From NCBI GenBank assembly GCA_009841005.1, contig VXMR01000028.1:1-50736 (forward strand): 50,736 nucleotides of DNA, in the 5' to 3' direction. Below the pieces are notes generated by a model. The model searched no databases. It was not told where the DNA came from and worked only from the letters and a program-made list of their open reading frames with translations. The position numbers and the translations under genes are program-made. This document shows, in pieces, positions 17,431-27,200 of this stretch. How positions within the stretch are numbered: the stretch's first letter is position 1; the number at the start of each line of letters is the position of its first letter. Source of the DNA: Gemmatimonadales bacterium. Lineage in GTDB: Bacteria > Gemmatimonadota > Gemmatimonadetes > Palauibacterales > Palauibacteraceae.

Positions 17431-17715
17431 ATGGCTGTGACGACGACGGTGCCGCGGTGGCGGCGGCGACTCAAGGAGGCGCGCGAGATTTACGAGGGGC
17501 TGTACATCGCCCCCTACCGCGCGACGATCCACCGCGAGTACCTGCGGCAGCACGACGCGTTCATGCTGATGGGGTTCTCGGATCTCCTCGGCGTGCCGAA
17601 CCCGGTCCAGTTCTACATGCTCGAACTGTATCCGTCGCTCATCGAGGAATTTCACGAGTGGCACGTCCGGGTCGGAATGGAGCGCGGGCCCGAAGGGGGC
17701 TTCCGCTGTTGCTGA
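17431..17715 (+). CDS. Cory-CC-star family small protein
   Basis: 94 residues, soluble, helical and rich in Tyr/Arg/Glu (ARE-IYEGLYIAPYRATIH, EYLRQHDAFMLMGFSDLLG, NPVQFYMLELYPSLIEEFHEWH). It ends FRCC immediately before the stop; the C-terminal Cys-Cys-stop is the hallmark from which this family takes its name. No function is known to me. The ArsA-family ATPase gene begins inside its final codons (TTG 17709), so the two are made together, as in the usual genomic association of this family. Two terminal cysteines next to an ATPase of the ArsA/Get3 class suggest a redox or metal contact or client delivery, but that is inference. Confidence 0.75.
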   Translation: MAVTTTVPRWRRRLKEAREIYEGLYIAPYRATIHREYLRQHDAFMLMGFSDLLGVPNPVQFYMLELYPSLIEEFHEWHVRVGMERGPEGGFRCC

Positions 17716-18737
17716 GCAACGAGGGTTCGCGGCGGGCCGCGACGCCGTCCGGGGCGGCACCGCGCGGGGGTACGCGGGCCCCGCTGCCGTTCCCCGACCG
17801 GCCCGTCCTTTTCTTCGGCGGCAAGGGTGGGGTGGGGAAGACCACGATGGCGGCGGCCGCCGCGCTCGACATGGCGGCGCGGGGGCACCGGACGCTCCTC
17901 GTGTCCACGGACCCGGCGCACTCCACCGCGGACGTGCTTCAGGCTGAGCTGGGAGACCGGCCGCGGCGGGTCGCCGACGGCTGCTGGGCCATGGAGGTGG
18001 ACCCGGAGCGCGAGGCCGACCGCTACATCGACGCGGTCAAGGAGCGCGTCGCGTCCGCGGCCCCGCCCCGCCTCCTGGGCGAGGTCTACCGGCAGATCGA
18101 CATCGCCCGCGTCTCCCCCGGCGCCGCGGAGTCTGCCCTCTTCGACCGTTTCACCCGCATCCTCGAGGACGAGGGCGGCGACTACGACCGGGTCGTCTTC
18201 GACACCGCCCCGACGGGACAGACGCTCCGGCTTCTCTCTCTCCCCGAGTTGATGGCGACGTGGATCAGCGGACTCATCCAGCGGCGCAAGAAGATCGGTG
18301 CTTTGGCGCAGATGTGGAAGAACGTCGCGGGCTCCGAGGAGGTCCCGACGCCGGAGAACGACCCTCTGCTCGGGGCGCTGGAGGCGCGGCGCGACCGCTT
18401 CCGCGCGGCGCGGCGAATCCTGACCGACCGCCGGCGGACCGCGTTCGTCTTCGTCGTGATTCCCGAGCGCCTGCCGATCTGGGAAACGGAGAAGGCGGTC
18501 GAGGCCCTCGCGAAACACGACGTCCCGGTAGGGGCCATCGTCGTGAACCAGGTGCTCCCGGCGCCGGCCGCCGGCGCGGGCGACGATCCGTTCCTCGCCG
18601 CGCGGCGGGAACGTCAGGCCGCCTATCTTGCGAGGATCTCGCAGTCTCTCGGAGATTGGCCCGTCCTCCGCGTCGCCCTCCTCGACTCCGATCCGGTGGG
18701 GGTGGACGCTCTGAGGCGGATTCCCGTAGAACGCTAG
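17709..18737 (+). CDS. ArsA/Get3-family ATPase, single-domain
   Basis: 342 residues. The start is TTG 17709, overlapping the cory-CC-star stop; it has AAGGGGG about eight bases upstream, and no ATG or GTG exists before the P-loop. Motifs: deviant Walker A GGKGGVGKTT at 37-46, STDPAHST (switch I), AESALFDRF, and DTAPTGQTLRLLSLPE (switch II/ArsA signature). It has one ATPase domain, so it would act as a dimer. The arsenite-binding cysteines of ArsA are absent (I see only one Cys, in DGCWAMEVD), and no arsR or arsB lies near, so arsenic pumping is unlikely. A targeting or assembly ATPase working with the cory-CC-star protein is the better guess. Confidence 0.85.
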   Translation: MLSNEGSRRAATPSGAAPRGGTRAPLPFPDRPVLFFGGKGGVGKTTMAAAAALDMAARGHRTLLVSTDPAHSTADVLQAELGDRPRRVADGCWAMEVDPEREADRYIDAVKERVASAAPPRLLGEVYRQIDIARVSPGAAESALFDRFTRILEDEGGDYDRVVFDTAPTGQTLRLLSLPELMATWISGLIQRRKKIGALAQMWKNVAGSEEVPTPENDPLLGALEARRDRFRAARRILTDRRRTAFVFVVIPERLPIWETEKAVEALAKHDVPVGAIVVNQVLPAPAAGAGDDPFLAARRERQAAYLARISQSLGDWPVLRVALLDSDPVGVDALRRIPVER

Positions 18738-18772
18738 TCGATGCCTGAAACGGACTGCTGGGAGGTAACACG

Positions 18773-20545
18773 ATGAGCGCGATCGTCCTGCTGGTGATTG
18801 GTCTCTCGGCGTTCCTGACCGGAGTTCTCATCTACTCGCGCTTCATCGCCGGCAAGATCTTCAAGCTCGACCCCGACTTCGTCACGCCCGCGCACGAGTT
18901 CAAGGACGGCGTCGACTACGTGCCGACGAACAAGCATGTGCTCTTCGGGCACCACTTCACGTCGGTGGCGGGGGCGGCGCCCATCGTGGGACCCGCGATC
19001 GCCGTCATCTGGGGCTGGCTGCCCGCGTTCCTGTGGGTCGTGCTCGGGACGGTCTTCGCCGGGGCGGTGCACGACTTCAGCGCGCTGTGGATCTCGACCC
19101 GCCACAAGGGACGGTCGATCGGGACGCTCACGGAGTCGATCCTCGGCCAGCGCGCCCGCGTCCTCTTCCTCCTCATCATCTTCTTCCTGCTCCTGATGGT
19201 GAACGCGGTCTTCGCCGTGATCATCGCGAACCTGTTCATGGCGAACCCCGGCGCCGTGGTTCCGGTGTGGGGCTCGCTCGTCATCGCGCTCATCGTCGGC
19301 TTCCTCATCTACCGCACGGGGACGGGGATCCTCATTCCGTCGCTGGGGGCGCTGGCAACGCTGTACGTGCTCATCTGGTTCGGGCAGGACATGCCCTTCA
19401 CGCTGCCCGACTTCATCGGCTTCAGCCCGACCGAGGCGCAACTCGCCGCGGCGGAAGGCGATGTGGCCGCGGCGGGAGAGGCGGCAGCGGCCGATGGGCG
19501 CCGCGTGGGATGGATCGCTATCCTCTTCTCCTACACCTTCGTCGCCTCGGTCCTCCCCGTGTGGCTGCTCCTGCAGCCGCGCGACTACGTGAACGGGCAC
19601 CAGCTCTTCGTCGCGCTCGGGATCATCAGCCTCGCCGTGCTCGTGGTGAACCCGGAGGTCGTGGCGCCCACGGTGAACACGGAACTGCCCGCCGACACGC
19701 CGGGCTGGCTGCCGCTCCTCTTCATCACGATCGCTTGCGGGGCGATCAGCGGCTTCCACGGCCTCGTCGCCTCGGGCACCTCATCCAAGCAGTTGGGGAA
19801 GGAGACGGACGCGCGCTACGTGGGCTACGGCGGGGCGATCGGGGAGGGAACGCTCGCCGTCACCTCGATCATCGCGTGTACGGCCGGCTTCGCGATCTAC
19901 CTCAGCCGGGACGTGGGGGCGGCGCAGGGTCTTGTCCTCTGGCAGGAGCACTACAGCAGCTTCGAGGCGGCAACGGCCGGCGCCACGACCGCGTTCGTCA
20001 ACGGCGTGGGCGTGCTTGCGGCCGGTATCGGGATCCCCGAGAGCGTGGCGGTGATCTTCGCCTCCGTCGTCGTGATCAGCTTCGCGGCGACGACGCTGGA
20101 TACCGCCATCCGGCTGCAGCGCTACATCATCAGCGAACTCGGCGTCGAGTACAACGTGAAGGCGATCCAGAACCGCTGGGTGGCGACCGCGATCGCCGTT
20201 ATCAGTTGCGCGGTCCTGGCGCTCTCCGCGGACCGCGGCGCCGGCGGCATGATGATCTGGCCGCTGTTCGGCACGACGAACCAGCTCCTGGCCGGCCTCA
20301 CGCTCCTCATCGTGTCGCTCTTCCTGATGCGGCAGGGGCGCCCCTTCTGGGTGACGATGATCCCGATGGGCTTCCTGCTGCTGATGACGACGTGGGCGAT
20401 GGTCATCAACCTCGACCGCTTCTTCGGCACGAACCAGTGGCTGCTGCTCGTGATCGGAGCCGCGATCTTCATCCTCGAGATCTGGCTCCTGCTGGAGGGT
20501 GCCGCCGCTATCCGCAGAGTCCGCGCGGGAAGAGCCCAGGCGTGA
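18773..20545 (+). CDS. cstA: CstA-type carbon starvation protein, peptide/pyruvate transporter
   Basis: 590 residues, about 14-16 hydrophobic segments. GGGAGGT at 18760-18766 precedes ATG 18773. CstA-specific motifs: YVPTNKHVLFGHHFTSVAGAAPIVGPA-type loop (H-bearing, residues about 48-75), GAVHDFSALW, SGFHGLVASGTSSKQL, and FAATTLDTAIRLQRYI. The family takes up peptides or pyruvate, often under nutrient limitation. It lies 35 bases after the ArsA-family gene; whether the ATPase helps insert or regulate this large membrane protein is open. A hairpin (20528-20560) overlaps the 3' end. Confidence 0.92.
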   Translation: MSAIVLLVIGLSAFLTGVLIYSRFIAGKIFKLDPDFVTPAHEFKDGVDYVPTNKHVLFGHHFTSVAGAAPIVGPAIAVIWGWLPAFLWVVLGTVFAGAVHDFSALWISTRHKGRSIGTLTESILGQRARVLFLLIIFFLLLMVNAVFAVIIANLFMANPGAVVPVWGSLVIALIVGFLIYRTGTGILIPSLGALATLYVLIWFGQDMPFTLPDFIGFSPTEAQLAAAEGDVAAAGEAAAADGRRVGWIAILFSYTFVASVLPVWLLLQPRDYVNGHQLFVALGIISLAVLVVNPEVVAPTVNTELPADTPGWLPLLFITIACGAISGFHGLVASGTSSKQLGKETDARYVGYGGAIGEGTLAVTSIIACTAGFAIYLSRDVGAAQGLVLWQEHYSSFEAATAGATTAFVNGVGVLAAGIGIPESVAVIFASVVVISFAATTLDTAIRLQRYIISELGVEYNVKAIQNRWVATAIAVISCAVLALSADRGAGGMMIWPLFGTTNQLLAGLTLLIVSLFLMRQGRPFWVTMIPMGFLLLMTTWAMVINLDRFFGTNQWLLLVIGAAIFILEIWLLLEGAAAIRRVRAGRAQA

Positions 20546-20560
20546 CCGACGGGCTCTTCC
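20528..20560. terminator. Bidirectional hairpin between convergent cstA and DinB-like genes
   Basis: Perfect 10-bp arms GGAAGAGCCC (20528-20537) and GGGCTCTTCC (20551-20560) with a 13-base loop. The cstA stop codon lies in the loop and the stop of the opposite gene starts two bases after the right arm. There is no T-run on either side, so intrinsic termination would be inefficient; it may instead protect 3' ends or block read-through with Rho. Confidence 0.55.
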
Positions 20561-20561
20561 G

Positions 20562-21092
20562 TCAGGCGGCGAGGATATCGCGGATGATCGCTTCGTGATG
20601 GCGGTGGTGGAGGTGGAGGAAGCGTAGCCACTCGGCGGGCGTGAAATGGCCGAGCACGTGATGCGGGAGCGTGAGCCGGCACGCGTCCAGTTCCGCCAGT
20701 CGCGGTTCGAGATCCGTCGCGAGCACGCTTAGCGCCTCGAAACCCGCCCGAAGATCGGCGCTTTCCAGTCCGGCAGGTAGCGTGAAGTCGGGGGCCGGGC
20801 CCCGGCCGCGCGGGATCGAGCCGTGCGCCAGGAGCGCCACTCCGAACTCATGCGGGAACCGTTCCCTCATCTCCGGGTTCGGTCGGGCCAGCGCCTCTAC
20901 GACCCAATCCAGCACGATCCGGTCGGAGAGCAGCAGGTGCTCCAAGTGATCCTGGACGCTCCACGCCGAGATGTCGGGGGCGGAAACGCCCAGCCGGTCA
21001 GCGTCGGCGGCTCGTTCGAGGCAGCGGCGGATTCCGGAGCGGATCCCGGCGAGGGAGTCCAGGGCGGTGTAGGAATCCGTAGGTGGCTTCAC
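20562..21092 (-). CDS. DinB-superfamily protein (putative metal-dependent thiol S-transferase fold)
   Basis: 176 residues from GTG 21092. The four-helix DinB-like fold is suggested by AWSVQDHLEHLLLSDRIVLDWV near the N-terminus (first metal His), LPHHVLGHFTPAEWLRFLHLHH and HRHHEAIIRDIL at the C-terminus (further metal His). Known relatives include bacillithiol or mycothiol S-transferases and damage-inducible proteins of unknown role. No Shine-Dalgarno is evident. It is last in the minus-strand run, 55 bases after the autotransporter's terminal stop. Confidence 0.75.
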   Translation of the reverse strand: MKPPTDSYTALDSLAGIRSGIRRCLERAADADRLGVSAPDISAWSVQDHLEHLLLSDRIVLDWVVEALARPNPEMRERFPHEFGVALLAHGSIPRGRGPAPDFTLPAGLESADLRAGFEALSVLATDLEPRLAELDACRLTLPHHVLGHFTPAEWLRFLHLHHRHHEAIIRDILAA

Positions 21093-21147
21093 GACTCGGG
21101 CGACCAGCGGGGTCGGCCGCCCGGGGGCCGGCCCCTGACCACGTCTC

Positions 21148-23694
21148 CTACCAGTTCATGGCGAGGTTGAGGGTCACGCTGTTCGCCGGACCCGAACCCG
21201 CGCCGTAGTCGTTGCGGCCTCCCTCGACGTTGAGCCAGAGGCCCGAGCCGACGTTGAGACGCCCGCCCATGTGGTAGCCATACAGGCTCTGTCCCGATGC
21301 GTGGAGCGGCATCAGCGCGAACGGACCCGGGGACCGACCCGCGCCGAAGTGCCCCGCGCCCGGCTGCTCCGACAGGACCAGTCTCGCGTACGGCGTGAAG
21401 GTGCCCCGGCCCGCCAGTGCGTCAACGCCGTATCCGATCTCCGCATCCAGCCGGCGGCTGCCGAGACCTTAGCCGTACCCGTTCGGCGTCAAGCCGGTCG
21501 CGCCCTGCGCCCAGAGCCGGGCCAGGCCGCTCGCCGTCGACCCCCAGGAAGGACTCGCGCGGAGCGACAGCCCCCGTCCCGCTCCCTGCGGGTTCAGGGT
21601 GATGGATCCGCCGAGCCCCCACTCCTCGTATTGGCTCTGTTCGTGCGCCACGAGCTTGCGCCCGTGCACGGAGATCGTGAGACCCCGCTCCAGGTCGAGG
21701 AAGGCGAGACCGCCCCCCAGCTCCATCCCGAAGCCGGTGTCCACGTCGCCCCCGTCGCGTCTCATGCCGACCCGCAGGTTCGGCTGGATCATCTCTCCCG
21801 ACGAGAGCGTGTAGCCCCTCGAGGCGTCGAGCATCACGCGCGCGCGACTCACGTCGGTCGTGAGTTCGCTCCGACCCTCGACCTCCTCGGAGTTCACTTG
21901 CGCGACAAAGCCATCCGCCCGCAGCGAGAGCTTGAAGTCGTCCGGATCGCCGGCCCCCATCAGGTCACCCTGCGCCCCCAGTCCGACCATGCGCATTGAG
22001 ATGTCGCTGGAGGGCTCCTGTTCTCCGCTTCCGGAGATGTCGAGGCGGCCGAACCCGTATCCGAGTGCGCCCCAGAGGGAGAGGCGGTCGCTGAGTGCGA
22101 GCCGTGCGTAGGGGAAGGCGCTGGTCAGGTTTGTCGACACATCGCCCGCGTCATCATCCCCGGCCCGTCCCAGATCGAATCCGCCCGACCCCAGACTGTG
22201 GGACACGGCGAGCCCGGCGAGTACCGATCCGAGCCTGTAGTCGGCGCCAAGCGCGGCGGTGACGATTTCGCCGCGACCGGACCCACCGCCCTCGCGGGCC
22301 GAGAAGCGCGTCAACTCTCCCGCGCCCCAGAGCGAATAGTCGCCGCCGCCCCCCGCATCCTGCCCGGGTGAGATCCGGAAGGAGGTCTCGCCGAGGAGTC
22401 CGCCCACGGATGTCGGGAGGAACGACGTCGGCGCCATACCGCCCGTGCGGGAAGCTGCGGGCGCGAGGGCGTTGAGACCGCCGAACACACCGCCCCGCCC
22501 TCGCAGCGCGGCGAGGTCGACCGTGCGCCCGCCGACCGTCACCTGATCGGGTCCATCGGACGCCTGCAACACGCGGTTGCCGATCATCTCCATGGCCTGG
22601 CTCGCCACCGAACGGCCGAACCGGTTGAGCCAGTCGGCCGCGGCCATCTCCGCCTCGGCGGTGGAGAAGTTCCGATAGAAACCCGCACCCACGATGAACT
22701 CGACGCCCTGGTAGATGGGGAGGTCGCTCTTGAAGGAGACGGCGTAACTCACCTTGGGGGTTCCCGTATCCTCATCCCCCTGTATCGTCGGATCGTCCCA
22801 GAAATACTCGACGAACCCCCCGCCCCCCTGGGCGGCGGCGATGACTTCCCTGACGAACGGCTTCCCCCGGGAGTCCGTGTTGTCGATAGCCGTCCGGCCT
22901 TCACGCCAGGGGTCGGCGCCGTGAAAGATCGCATAACCCTCGGGAGTGAGAACGAACAGATAGATCGGGCCGGACTTGAACGGGCCGCCCTCCTCCCGCA
23001 TCAAGGCCTTCCATTCGGTCGCGCGCTCGAACCCGACTTGCCCGACGAGCTCGATCAGCCAGTCGAGAGAGCCATGCACGAACTGCCTGAGGCTCTCTCG
23101 ATCCACCACGTCGGCGGCGGTGACCTCCGGAAGCGGGACGGAAGGGAGCGGCTGCCCGGCGCCCGACAGGTCCTGGTAGTACCCTCCGACCACGACCAGA
23201 TCCGTTCCCGCCACCTGGGAATGGTACTGAAGGGCGTAGCTGTCCTTGCAGCGGGCGTCGTCCGGATCCTGCGGGTCGTCCCAGCACCACTCCACGAAAC
23301 CGCCCCCGGCCGCGCCGGCGGCGAGCAGCTGCTGGACGACCCTGGTCCCGTTCTCGTCCGCCACATCGAAGACGTTCGTGCCATCCATGTGGGGGTCTTC
23401 GCCGTGGATGAACACCTGTCCATCGGGGGTCATGAAGATCAGGTACATGTTCCCCACGTTGTAGTCGCTGCCCTCCGTTCTCACCGCCTGGATGAGTCGG
23501 GACCCTTCGTTGATGTCGGTGATGGCGGCGGAGACGGCTGTCGCCCAGGTCACGAACCCCTTCAGGGTCTCGCGGTCGACCACCTCGCCGGCGGTGACCT
23601 TCGGCACCTGAGCGCTCGCGGGACGCGCCCGGAGCCCGACCACGGCCAGGCCCAGCAGAGCCAGGAGCATCACGGAAGACGTCCGGTTTCGCAT
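21148..23694 (-). pseudogene. Cache-domain autotransporter-like outer-membrane protein, interrupted by in-frame TAA
   Basis: Start ATG 23694 (AAGGA about nine bases upstream), signal peptide MRNRTSSVMLLALLGLAVVG to SAQ. Two Cache-like domains follow (about 30-185 and 195-350), each with YLIF/YLFV, TPDG/TPEG, IHG-D/FHG-D, and GGGFVE-W-DDP or GGGFVEYFWDDP. Residues about 460 onward are beta-barrel strands alternating with short turns. A TAA at 21471-21469 stops translation after 741 residues, yet the same frame continues 106 codons without a stop (GLGSRRLDAEIGYGVDALAG onward) and ends LNLAMNW, a typical barrel C-terminus, at TAG 21150-21148. Full design: 848 codons. Either a recent nonsense mutation, a sequencing error or read-through. 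Follows the cytochrome c by 34 bases. Confidence 0.8.
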
Positions 23695-23728
23695 GGCGAC
23701 CATTCCTTCCCCGGGTGGAGAGGGCGAA

Positions 23729-24217
23729 TCAGGGGTCGAGGTCGACCTCGATCTCCACCGCATCCACATTATCGGCGGTCAGTTCGTCTTCGCCGGTCGG
23801 CATGCCGTTGATCTTGAACATGTAGGCGACGACATCGACGTACTGCTCGGCGGGCAGCCCGCCCGGATTGTCCTCCGGCATCGTGGCCACGATCTCATCC
23901 ACGAGGTCCTTCACGGAGGCCCCGACCCACGACTGGATGAACGGCCCCCCGAAGTCCTCCTCGAAGTGACATTCCGCGCAGATGTTCCAGAAGACGTCTT
24001 CGCCGCGCGTGGCCTGTTCCTCGCTGAACACGCCCTGGGTCGTGTTGGCCGCGGCGGCGGCCTCCTCGGTCTCCGCCTCCTCGCCGCCCTCCTCCTGGCC
24101 TGCGAGGCTGGAGGCGCCGAGGATGACCGCGACGGCCGCCATCCAGACCGATCCGCGGATCGCGCGCCACGGGGCGGAGGTCGGAGGATGGTTCGACGTG
24201 TGGTTCGATATGTGCAT
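23729..24217 (-). CDS. Exported mono-heme cytochrome c
   Basis: 162 residues from ATG 24217, with AGGGG seven bases before. Residues 1-40 are a signal or anchor ending SLAGQ, followed by an acidic/Ala-rich linker (EEGGEEAETEEAAAAA, 42-57). The heme site is CAECH at 80-84, with Met 113 in TMPEDNPGGL as the likely sixth ligand; class I fold with C-terminal EQYVDVVAYMFKINGMP, as in small membrane-linked cytochromes. The C-terminus is acidic. It is 34 bases upstream of the Cache-autotransporter gene and 74 after the M14 gene. Its redox partner is not visible in the immediate cluster. Confidence 0.85.
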   Translation of the reverse strand: MHISNHTSNHPPTSAPWRAIRGSVWMAAVAVILGASSLAGQEEGGEEAETEEAAAAANTTQGVFSEEQATRGEDVFWNICAECHFEEDFGGPFIQSWVGASVKDLVDEIVATMPEDNPGGLPAEQYVDVVAYMFKINGMPTGEDELTADNVDAVEIEVDLDP

Positions 24218-24291
24218 CGGGATTCCCCTGCGTTGAACGGTGCGAGAACGCCCCAACCTGAATTCCGAAGCCGGGCCGGAGCAAGTATAGG

Positions 24292-27200
24292 TTATGTGCC
24301 GCCGCTGTCCGTCGTGGTGGCCTCCTCCTCCGACGCCTCGTCGTCCTCCGGAGGCCGGGGTCGGTTAATGCGCAGCGACACGCCGCCGAAGAAGGAGGAG
24401 CCGGAGCGCTTCACCTCGTGCTCTCCCTCGTACAGGTAGTCGAGCAGCGCCTCGTTCCACGAGAGTCCCGCCTTGGCGACCAGCTCCATCCACGGGCCGT
24501 ACGCCGTCTCGTCCGGGGCTTCCGTCGTGCCGGACCAGATCGTGATGCGGGAATCGAACCCGAACCGGGACTCGCCGCTCGATCCCCTCAACGGCATCTC
24601 GATGAGCACGCTGTCGGTCATCGGCAGGCGAAATACGTCTGGATCGTAGTCGGCTCCGTAGCGGCGGTAGCGCGCGTAGTTGCGCTGGTTCATCTCGAAC
24701 ACGTCCGGGTTCGAGTTGATCCCGCGCGTGATGTAGTCGCGGATCTCGAACGCCGCGTCGCGGTGCCGGGGGTATTCGGGACTGTCGACGTAGCCGAACC
24801 CCGGCATGAACCAGCCCTTGTTCAGACCCCAGTTGCGCTCCGTCACGCGCCCCCGCCGCACGAGACCCGAGTATTCGCTGAACAGCTGCACGACCTGGTG
24901 AGAGGGGTACCCGTGCGGGTTCAGGAAGATGTCGGGCAGCCAGCGGCCCCACAGCCGGTTTCTGACGGGCGCCTCCGGGTAGATGGGGTGATCGTCGCGC
25001 GACCCCGTCATCACGTCGATTCCCAGCGACGCCAGGTAGCCGGCGTGCAGGATGAAGTCCGGCGTGATCCGGTACAGGTCGTAGGCGAGCTGGGCGCCGT
25101 CGGGGTTCGTGAACGGGTGGATGATGACGTTCACGTCGTTCAGTTTCGCGCGCTGCGCGGGATCCGTGAGGAGGAGTTCCGCGTGCCGCAGGACGTGGCT
25201 GGTCGAGGAGACCTCGTTCGCGTGCTGCCGCGCGGAGTGCATGAGCGTGGGCTTGAAGGTCGTCGCCTTCACGCGCGACCAGTGCGAGGCCGCGATCGGG
25301 GGCATGAGATCCGCCGCCCAGATGTCCCGGCCGAGGTAGGACTCGCCGACCTTGTACATCGTCACTTCCTCGAAGGCCTCGGCCATCATGGCCAGGATCC
25401 CGTGACCCTCGGGGGGTGGCATCGGCGTCTCCCACTGGACGAGCCGTTCGCCGCCGTAGCTCCAGCCTTCGGGCAGGAGGCTGCGCCAGTCGGGTAGCGC
25501 CGGCGGTGTCCCGTTCGCCGCGAGTCGGGCGGCGCGGCGGGACTCCGGATCCTGCTCGTGCGTCCATTCGGCCCAGACCTCGAGCGAACCGAGCCCGGCC
25601 CAGGCCAGCGACGAGCGGTAGAGGCCGCCCGCGCGTAGCGCCTCGATCTCGCGCACCGTGGCCTCGATCTGCTCGGCGGAGACCATGCTCCGGTCGACCT
25701 GCCGCGGCGAGGCGTAGTTGAGGAGGCTGTCGCGCATGTCGGTGTCGGTGTCGACGCGGACGCGAAGCCCGAGGTGCGCGATCCCGGGCTCGCCAGCGCG
25801 GACGATGGCCAGCCTCGCGGACGGGCGCTCGAGGCCGGTCTTCGGGATGTCGAGCCGCATCGTGTCCGCCGCGCCCGCCGCATCCTCGAAGGCGACGACC
25901 ACCGCCGGCCGGGAGGTGGCGAACCCCGTGAAGCTCACCCGGAGTTCCGCCGCCCGCCCGTCGGCACGCGGCCGCATGACCGGGAGGATGCGGCCGGGGA
26001 AGGTCAGTCCCTGCCCGCGCGAGTTTCGGCCGATGAGATCGAAGAACTCGATCGTGCCGAAGTAGATCTCCTCGTGGAGGGCGTCCATCGGGGCGTGAAT
26101 CTCGTTGTCGATCTCGAGCCGGTAGTTGGGCTCGCTCATCTCGAGTTCGACGGTGAGTTCGCCGAAGTAGGGCGCGTCCGCGTTGCCGCCCTCGGGGATC
26201 CCGTCGTGCCGGTCCATCACGTAGTCGTAGATGGCCGGGAGCACGACGCTCTGGTAGTGGTCCCAGAAGGCCTCGGGGTCGGTAACGATGCGTTCGTCGA
26301 CGAGCGTGCGGTCCCCCGCCGCGGCGTGGATCCAGCCCGTGGTTACGCGGACGTGCTCGTAGTCCCGGAAACGGTCGAAATACGGACGCAGCACGCGGCG
26401 GGGTTCGAATTCGCCGGACAGCATCTCGGCCCCTCCCGGGTCCGTGACGGTCACCGCGTAGGTCGGTCCAGCGGTCGTCTGCTCGAAGCGGATCCGCTCC
26501 AGATCGAGGCCGAGTTCGCGGGCGAAGACCTCATCGATGGGGAAGATCTCATGCAGCCAGCGGACGGGCGTGTGGATCGCCTGCTGCGGCCACTCCTCCG
26601 GCGGGTCGTTGCGGCGGAAGCGGATGACGATCTCGCCGATGTCGCGTCCCTCCAGTTGCGGAAGCACGACCTCCTCGAGCCACGAGTACCCCTGCTTGAA
26701 GGCGGAGAGGACGCGGACCTCAACCGCGTCGGCCGGAGCCCCCGCCTCGATGAGGGCGTCCCGGGCCTCCTCCTCCAGTTGCCGGCGGATTTCCGGCGGC
26801 TCGCTCAGGCGGGCTTCCACCCGAATGGGCCCGCCCGAGCCGGCGGATCCGGCCGCCGGGAGGACCTGGGCGCGGAACAATTCCCGGAAGCGGTCGACTT
26901 CCGACGGCAGCGCGAGCGTGTCGGCGAAGATCACGGCCGCCCGCTGGACGTCGCGATCGTCGACCGTGACGTCGACGGCGGCGGCATCGGGGAGGCCCAG
27001 CGCTTCCGCCGCCCGGGCCTGCACGTACGCCCCAAGGCCGGGGTCCGCCTTCTCGACGGAGAGCAGCACGTCCGCGCGGGCGATCTGCCGGTCCGCGAGC
27101 TTGCCGGCGATGCGGCCGAGCTTGTAGAGGCCGGTCGCCGCCTGGCCCACGGGCGAGTGGCCGGACAGGGCGTCCCACAGGCCGCGCTCGACGTCATCGA

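Noticed and set aside
17709-18737. Arsenic-resistance operon
   Set aside because: The ATPase is ArsA-family but lacks the metal-binding cysteines, and there is no arsR, arsB, arsC or arsD nearby.
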